Shown in pieces: positions 41,642 through 46,638 of a stretch of DNA of 46,638 bases. Below the pieces are notes generated by a model. The model was not told where the DNA came from and searched no databases. It was given only the letters and a program-made list of their open reading frames with translations. How positions within the stretch are numbered: position 1 is the first letter of the stretch; every line of letters begins with the position of its first letter. The stretch covers positions 1 through 46,638 of the forward strand of contig BJGQ01000026.1 in assembly GCA_014190575.1 (NCBI GenBank), written 5' to 3'. Source of the stretch: Bacteroidota bacterium. Its GTDB lineage: Bacteria; Bacteroidota; Bacteroidia; Chitinophagales; UBA10324. The position numbers and the translations under genes were made by a program.

Positions 41642-42358
41642 TTATTTCAATTGACGCAAGTACATTTGAATGGTGTTTTCTAAGCCATAATAAAGAGAAT
41701 CGCAAATAAGCGCATGACCAATGGAAACTTCGGAGATGAATGGAATATTTTTTTTGAAGAAAGCAAGATTATCTAAATTTAAATCGTGCCCTGCATTAGT
41801 TGCCAACCCTATTGACTGCGCGTACTTTGCTGATTGAATGTACGGTTCAATTGCTTTGTGCTTATCAGAATAAAAAATATGCGCGAAAGATCCTGTGTAA
41901 AGTTCAATGCAATCTGCATTCATGAATTTCGCTCCTTCAATAAATTGCTCTATCGGGTCAACAAAAAGCGAAACACGAATTCCATTTGATTGTAGTTGTT
42001 CAATTATATCAGACAAAAATTCTTTCTGTTTAATGGTATCCCAACCCTGATTACTTGTAATTACATTTTCTGCATCCGGCACAAGTGTGCATTGTTCAGG
42101 TTTCACTTTTAAAACCAATTCTAAAAATTCTTTTGTCGGATATCCTTCTATATTAAACTCGGTAGAAACAACATCATTTAACTGAATCACATCAGCATAC
42201 CGAATGTGTCGTTCATCAGGTCGTGGATGAACTGTAATTCCTTCTGCACCAAATCTCTCGCAGTCTTTTGCGGCTTTAATAATATCAGGCATATTTCCTC
42301 CGCGCGCATTTCGTAGCGTGGCTATTTTATTTATGTTGACTGATAATCTTGTATGCAT
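41642..42358 (-). CDS. pdxJ: pyridoxine 5'-phosphate synthase
   Basis: Last step of DXP-dependent vitamin B6 synthesis: condenses 3-amino-2-oxopropyl phosphate and DXP to PNP. 238 residues, normal length. Family motifs: LSVNINKIATLRNARG at the N-terminus, VHPRPDERHIRY (His44, Arg46, Arg50, His51), NIEGYPT, SLFVDP, ELYTGSFA, NAGHDLN and EVSIGHALICD. Cytosolic octamer in known members. First gene of a probable pdxJ-plsC operon. Confidence 0.97.
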   Translation of the reverse strand: MHTRLSVNINKIATLRNARGGNMPDIIKAAKDCERFGAEGITVHPRPDERHIRYADVIQLNDVVSTEFNIEGYPTKEFLELVLKVKPEQCTLVPDAENVITSNQGWDTIKQKEFLSDIIEQLQSNGIRVSLFVDPIEQFIEGAKFMNADCIELYTGSFAHIFYSDKHKAIEPYIQSAKYAQSIGLATNAGHDLNLDNLAFFKKNIPFISEVSIGHALICDSLYYGLENTIQMYLRQLK

Positions 42359-42494
42359 GTAATTTTTTCAGTGCACACAAACATATTAATCACAATCAAA
42401 ATAATTTATAATTATTATTCCATAGGTAATCTTCTTAATTCAATAATTTTTCGAATCATTCAATGAAGAATCTCTTCTCCTAAAATTTACCAAC

Positions 42495-42902
42495 CTAAAC
42501 CAATTTGTTAATTTCATAAAGAAACAATTTATAAATAGCAATAAAATGAGTAGTCCTTCTTCTCGATATTAATATTTCACTTTGGTCAGCCATAATTGCT
42601 TTAACAGGCAATGCATTAGAAATTTGGTCGATCTGAAAGAAATTAATTATGCATGATTTGCTCGCCCTGAAAAAATATTTTGAATTTAATTTTTTGGTTT
42701 GATATGTCAGGTTATGTGAACTGATAAATGGCCTGTTGTTTTTTAAATGAAAAACTGCATAACTTTTATTTGCCTCAATTCTGATGATGTCTATAACACG
42801 AACTCTTACTTTTCCTGATGTAAACGATCTCAGTTCTATATAATCGGGTAGCAATTCCGAAAATATAAAATTACTCTTTGCACTTTCTTTTGATAAATCC
42901 AA
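42495..42902 (-). CDS. LytTR-domain DNA-binding protein
   Basis: 135 residues that are almost only a LytTR domain: IIRIEANKSYAVFHLKNNRPFISSHNLTYQTKKL, then FFRASKSCIINFFQIDQI and EILISRRRT near the end. LytTR regulators normally have an N-terminal receiver; here none is present and upstream frames contain no receiver. Start TTG at 42902 is the only conventional one; an in-frame stop lies about 45 bp above. So it is either a solo LytTR regulator or a truncated one. Divergent space upstream is AT-rich. Confidence 0.78.
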   Translation of the reverse strand: MDLSKESAKSNFIFSELLPDYIELRSFTSGKVRVRVIDIIRIEANKSYAVFHLKNNRPFISSHNLTYQTKKLNSKYFFRASKSCIINFFQIDQISNALPVKAIMADQSEILISRRRTTHFIAIYKLFLYEINKLV

Positions 42903-43187
42903 ATCAGTTTTATTTTCATTGTGAAAAGTATAGTTGAATATTATTTAAAACTCATCATGTTATTCACAGAATTATTCATTTAATAATATTTAATAAACAA
43001 TTTTTACTATCGGCAGCTATTTTTTCTATTATTATCATATTAACCAGTTCGGGTTAAAAATATTTTTAATTATAAAGAAATAGATAATTTTTTTTATCTC
43101 ATTAATGTTTCCTTTTTACTGAAATTATATGTTTTTACCGTAATTAAATTATTGCTATCAATAAATTTTTTAAGAATTATTGAAAAC

Positions 43188-44984
43188 CTACCTTGTTATT
43201 GTTATTTGTTTAAACACCGAATTGTTTTTCTCATCGGTGATTTTTATAAAATAGTTTCCGGTTGAAATATTTTCAATGGAGCAATTCAATTGATTTGCTT
43301 TTTCATTTTTACAGAATAATGTTACACCAAGCATATTAAACATTTCAATTTTGCTAAATGTTTTTTCTGATTTCACAGTTACTAAATCACTTGCCGGATT
43401 CGGATAAATCTGAAATTCAAAATCTTCTATCTGTAATTCCGAAATTCCATCTACCCACTGGTAAAAACTCGTATCAGAAGTGGAAGAGCAACCATAGTGA
43501 TTGGTGTATGTAACAGAATAAACACCATCTTCTGTAATAATATAAGTCGGACTATTTGCTCCGGCTATAGCTGTGTCATTTTCATACCACTGAATTGTTT
43601 CATTAAAAGCAGGTGATGCAGTTAAAGCATTATCAATTGCAGTTATTGTTGGAGTTGGAGCCGCATCACTTCCATCATTGAATGAAACAATGCACATTCC
43701 GGGATGCGCAGTGGTGGTTTTACAAGAGAATACCGGATTAAAATCATAATTCTGTCCGGTGAAATAACAATTTCCATTTCCATCGTTTGTTAAATCATTT
43801 ACCCGATCAGTTCCTGTCAGTGATCCACTTCCTGAAGCCCAAATAACATTTCCGTTGAAATCCATTTTCACTAACAGGTTACCACCGTTGCCTGCAGCGC
43901 TTAATGAGTCACCATTGTTAAAATATGTAACAGCGCCGTGATTTCCACCAAGATAAATTCCGTTGTTTGCAATCATCAGCGCATTTGTTTCATGAAAGTC
44001 GGATTTAAAAATACGAACACCCGATAAAGGATTCAGTGATGCATCCATTTTCAGAAATGCTGCGGCATATGGTTCAGGAATAATGCTGTCGGTTCCGAAA
44101 TAATTTGTTACGATAGTTGATTGAGAACACACATAAACATTATTGGCATCTGCAACAACGGGCCACAAGGCAGTGGAAACATAATTGCCATATGCTTTGA
44201 ACGCAAGCACATTCATTGCAGTGTCCATTCTGATGACTGCTAAATTTCCGCCTGTGCCATCAGCAGAAGCAGTAACGGGAAGTGTTACACCATCAACAGT
44301 CATCGTTGAAGTAATGCTATAGGTTGTAATTATATCTCCATTCGGTGCAGCAGTAATTCCTTTCTGTTCACCCCATCCACCTGCGAGCGGGAGCGTTGAG
44401 ATTATATTTCCATCTATACAATTGACTTTATGAATTCCTGAACAACTTCCAATAAAAATAAATCCACGGGAATACTGTATGAACTTTCCACAACCTGCAG
44501 GAATTTGCGAAACCCATTTAAAATTACCTGCTGAATCAATTTTTATTAAAACATCATTTGCCAGATTCAAAACTGTATCATCAAACTGAATGCTGAATCC
44601 ATATGAATGTTCGAAAATGTAAATGTTTGATGAATCATCAATTGTCATATCAAAAATTGCATCAACCTGAACGGTGCTACCAAATGGAATTGACCATATG
44701 CGTTGACCTTGAGAATTAAACTTAACAATATAATCATCCAGAAGTCCACCATCGATTGGTTGAATAGTATCACCCTGAATCATTACAGGTGCATTGTATG
44801 GGGCCACCGTATACAAGTTGCCACCACCATCCCGAACAATGGCTGCTCCGCCACCTGCGTTGTTTCCAGTGCCGGAAACTGATTCTCCAAACGATTCCCA
44901 TTCGTATCGCTGTGCGAAAAGAAAATTTGTTTGTTACAATAATGCGATGATGAAAATGTGTTTTAAGAAATTGATTGATTTCAT
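43188..44984 (-). pseudogene. T9SS type A cargo with SBBP-like propeller, in-frame stop in the signal peptide
   Basis: From the ATG at 44984 the frame reads MKSINFLKHIFIIALL, then a TAA (44934-44936), then QTNFLFAQRYEWESFG and on without break for a further 582 codons. The two sides together form a normal signal peptide (cleavage after LFA), so the stop cuts one gene. The body about 40-400 is a beta-propeller of SBBP type (DDYIVKFNSQGQRIWS, NVIWASGSGSLTGTDRVNDLTNDGNGN), then an Ig-like segment (IQWYENDTAIAGANSPTYII) and a C-terminal type A sorting domain (QIYPNPASDLVTV). A start at 44816 (TTG) would lack the export signal. Real nonsense mutation or sequence error. Confidence 0.8.
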
Positions 44985-45205
44985 GAATTAATAGTTTGAA
45001 TTTTTTATTAAGCAAACAAGAATAAGAAAAATGCATTGCTCCATCTAATATGCCATTTACTTTTTTTTAAACAAAGTGAGTCATTGGATGAATAGTTAAT
45101 GGATAATCCGGTATTAGAAATTTTCAAAAACAATTTATTCAGCGTCGAAATGAAATGAACTAAACTTTTTATGTTTACACAAGTCACAATCGCAAAATTC
45201 ATTTT

Positions 45206-46408
45206 ATGAAAAAGCAAGTACTTACTTTTTTATTTTTCATTTTTTCCATTCCTGTTTTCGCGCAGGCACCAATTGTTTATTTTGATTTTGTAACACACAA
45301 CGAAGAAACCTTTCAATGGAATGTTCCGAATTTTTATTCAGCCAACCGAACTAAACTTATTTCACTCAGCAATTATTTTAAGTCGAAAGGAATTACCTGG
45401 AACATGCAATCAGATTGGGTGTATCTGAACAATGTGATTATGCAGGACACTGCATTTTTTTCGTCAACAGGAAATAAAAATATTCTTCGGTGGATGCACG
45501 AAGACAAAGGAATAGAAATGGATCCGCATGCGCATGAGTCGCAATACATTTATCCGGATGTGGTGCACCTGATGGATTCAATTGGATTACCAGAGAGCAA
45601 AGTAATTGGCGGAACAATTTACAACGACAGCAATGGAGTAAACATCTGGACCAATTTAGTGAATGGTCAGTATGGAATTATTTATCCGAATCAATTCTGG
45701 AAGCCGAATTACATGATGGGTGGCGGTACTCCGAATCATGTTGATGATTTAAAATACTTTGGTATCTGGAATCCGCAAAGTCCCTCTGCTTATTTAACAC
45801 ATGATACAGCTACTCACATTCGTCATCTCGGTGTCGGATGCACAATTAAAATATGGGATACTTCCACAGTTGCCGGTGTAGTAGCACAGATAAAAGATGT
45901 AGTTGATAAAGTGCAGAGCGGGCAATATCCATCTAACGGATTTTATCTTCAAACCATTTTTTTTGAGCAGGCAAGTTTAAATGATCTTGCATTTTATAAT
46001 CGTGTAATTGAAATTGCCGATAGCGCAAATGCATTGGTTGCTTCTGGTGTTGCACAATGGAAAACATTTACGCAAGTTACTACCGAATGGGAGACAGCTT
46101 ATAACGCGCAAATGTTTCAGTGGGAGTGTGGCGAAATTGTTTCAGGTGTCGAAAGTGTTACAGCAGATAATTTTATTGTTTTTCCGAATCCAGTGAACGA
46201 ACAATTAACCATTGCAGATAATCAATTGAATGGAGAAATTGAATTTGAAATTTTTGATTTGATGGGAAGAAAAATTCAAACAATAAAATTGCTGAGCGAA
46301 GACGAACAAACAACAGTTGATGTAAAACAACTTCCATCCGGAATTTATTTCTATCGCCTTACTTCCGTGAAAAATAAAAGTGTAACAGGGAAATTTGTTA
46401 AAGAATAA
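45206..46408 (+). CDS. T9SS type A cargo with deacetylase-like fold
   Basis: 400 residues. Signal peptide 1-19 (ends PVFA-Q). The body about 20-310 has a polysaccharide-deacetylase-like layout: IVYFDFVTHNEET strand, YFKSKGITWNMQSDW, MDPHAHES with a candidate metal His pair, and IRHLGVG. Similarity to the NodB family is weak, so enzyme activity is uncertain. The type A sorting domain runs from about 325 (FIVFPNPVNEQLTIADNQ) to the end (GKFVKE). It starts right after the AT-rich gap above the pseudogene and has its own promoter region (a weak TATGTTTA -7-like word about 30 bp upstream). Confidence 0.7.
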   Translation: MKKQVLTFLFFIFSIPVFAQAPIVYFDFVTHNEETFQWNVPNFYSANRTKLISLSNYFKSKGITWNMQSDWVYLNNVIMQDTAFFSSTGNKNILRWMHEDKGIEMDPHAHESQYIYPDVVHLMDSIGLPESKVIGGTIYNDSNGVNIWTNLVNGQYGIIYPNQFWKPNYMMGGGTPNHVDDLKYFGIWNPQSPSAYLTHDTATHIRHLGVGCTIKIWDTSTVAGVVAQIKDVVDKVQSGQYPSNGFYLQTIFFEQASLNDLAFYNRVIEIADSANALVASGVAQWKTFTQVTTEWETAYNAQMFQWECGEIVSGVESVTADNFIVFPNPVNEQLTIADNQLNGEIEFEIFDLMGRKIQTIKLLSEDEQTTVDVKQLPSGIYFYRLTSVKNKSVTGKFVKE

Positions 46409-46414
46409 TTGAGC

Positions 46415-46453
46415 AAAAAAAATCCGCCCCGATTTTATTGAGACGGATTTTTT
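46415..46453. terminator. bidirectional intrinsic terminator
   Basis: Arms 46422-46430 (ATCCGCCCC) and 46440-46448 (GAGACGGAT) with A- and T-runs on both sides. In the minus-strand RNA all pairs form with G-U wobbles; in the plus direction there are C-A mismatches. It can serve the gene on the right edge and, less well, the T9SS cargo on its left. Confidence 0.7.
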
Positions 46454-46458
46454 AAAAT

Positions 46459-46511
46459 TGTCATTCCGACGAAGGAGGAATCTCACCGTCTAATTTCAGA
46501 TGCTTCGTTCC
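46459..46511. repeat. imperfect long inverted repeat (dispersed hairpin element)
   Basis: Left arm begins TGTCATTCCGACGAAGGAGG, right arm reads GATGCTTCGTTCCTCAGCATGACA, which is its imperfect reverse complement. The pattern, about 53 bp, is one I associate with dispersed hairpins in Bacteroidota intergenic regions; copy number here is not tested. Confidence 0.65.
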
Positions 46512-46530
46512 TCAGCATGACAGTGTGTTT

Positions 46531-46638
46531 TTAATTCAAACTCCGAAAATCAACCGGCACCACTTTACTAACTCCTTGCTCCTGCATAGTCACACCATAA
46601 ATAACATCCACGGTGCTCATGGTTTGCTTGTTGTGAGT
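46531..46638 (-). CDS. C-terminal end of an unidentified protein, cut by window edge
   Basis: The last 35 codons of a minus-strand gene (stop TAA at 46531-46533). The visible peptide ends [13 protein letters not shown], and a stretch before it reads [15 protein letters not shown]. Too short to name; codon use looks coding and it is followed by a terminator in the right direction. Confidence 0.6.
   Translation of the reverse strand, partial: THNKQTMSTVDVIYGVTMQEQGVSKVVPVDFRSLN

Noticed and set aside
44770-45036. Short minus-strand frame beginning MHFSYSCLL
   Set aside because: It is out of frame with the real cargo gene and lacks domain similarity; the real signal peptide is in another frame from 44984.

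Overview
The window looks like a chromosome piece from an uncultured or little-studied member of the Bacteroidota (Chitinophagales/Sphingobacteriales-like). The DNA is AT-rich. Several exported proteins end in type IX secretion system (T9SS) sorting domains of type A or type B, one gene encodes the T9SS component PorQ, and some starts are preceded by the Bacteroidota -7 element TAnnTTTG. Several reading frames have only TTG or GTG as a possible start. No rRNA, tRNA, phage, intact insertion sequence or CRISPR array was seen.

Layout. 1-4.3 kb: a truncated dipeptidase (pepD), DUF1415 and DUF1456 proteins, glmM and an EamA exporter. 4.3-9 kb, minus strand: a TolB-like propeller protein, a large LTD/CotH-kinase T9SS type B cargo and porQ. 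9.1-14.1 kb: mdh, a retropepsin-like protease, a cytochrome/YVTN-propeller lipoprotein, a sirtuin-Nudix gene pair and a one-domain asparaginase-like protein. 14.2-18.6 kb: a Calx-beta T9SS cargo, a probable outer-membrane protein and a CNNM/CorC transporter. 18.6-26.7 kb: a signalling block with a truncated cyclase fused to the start of an unrelated secreted gene, an HD hydrolase, a lipoprotein, a 1013-residue ABCG-like transporter, and SiaC, SiaB and SiaA-like proteins; the SiaA-like gene carries a frameshift. 26.7-32.7 kb, minus strand: a TonB-C protein, a T9SS-exported lysyl oxidase-like protein, DUF2007, a GH3-family protein and an exported protein. 33-37.9 kb: cyanophycin synthetase, 0.9 kb of palindromic repeats and an aminotransferase. 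38-46.6 kb: small membrane, receiver and MORN proteins, pdxJ-plsC, a LytTR protein, a T9SS cargo with a stop codon inside its signal peptide, another T9SS cargo, and the last 35 codons of an unidentified gene.

How the genes fit together. PorQ serves the T9SS that would carry the sorting-domain proteins to the surface. The sirtuin would release O-acyl-ADP-ribose, a plausible substrate for the Nudix enzyme encoded 3 bp downstream. SiaB (kinase), SiaC (phosphoprotein) and the SiaA-like phosphatase resemble a partner-switching module next to an ABC exporter. The most unusual items are the lysyl oxidase with apparently conserved copper and quinone-cofactor residues, the ABC-SiaABC locus, and three separate lesions (chimeric junction, frameshift, in-frame stop) that may be real decay or assembly errors.
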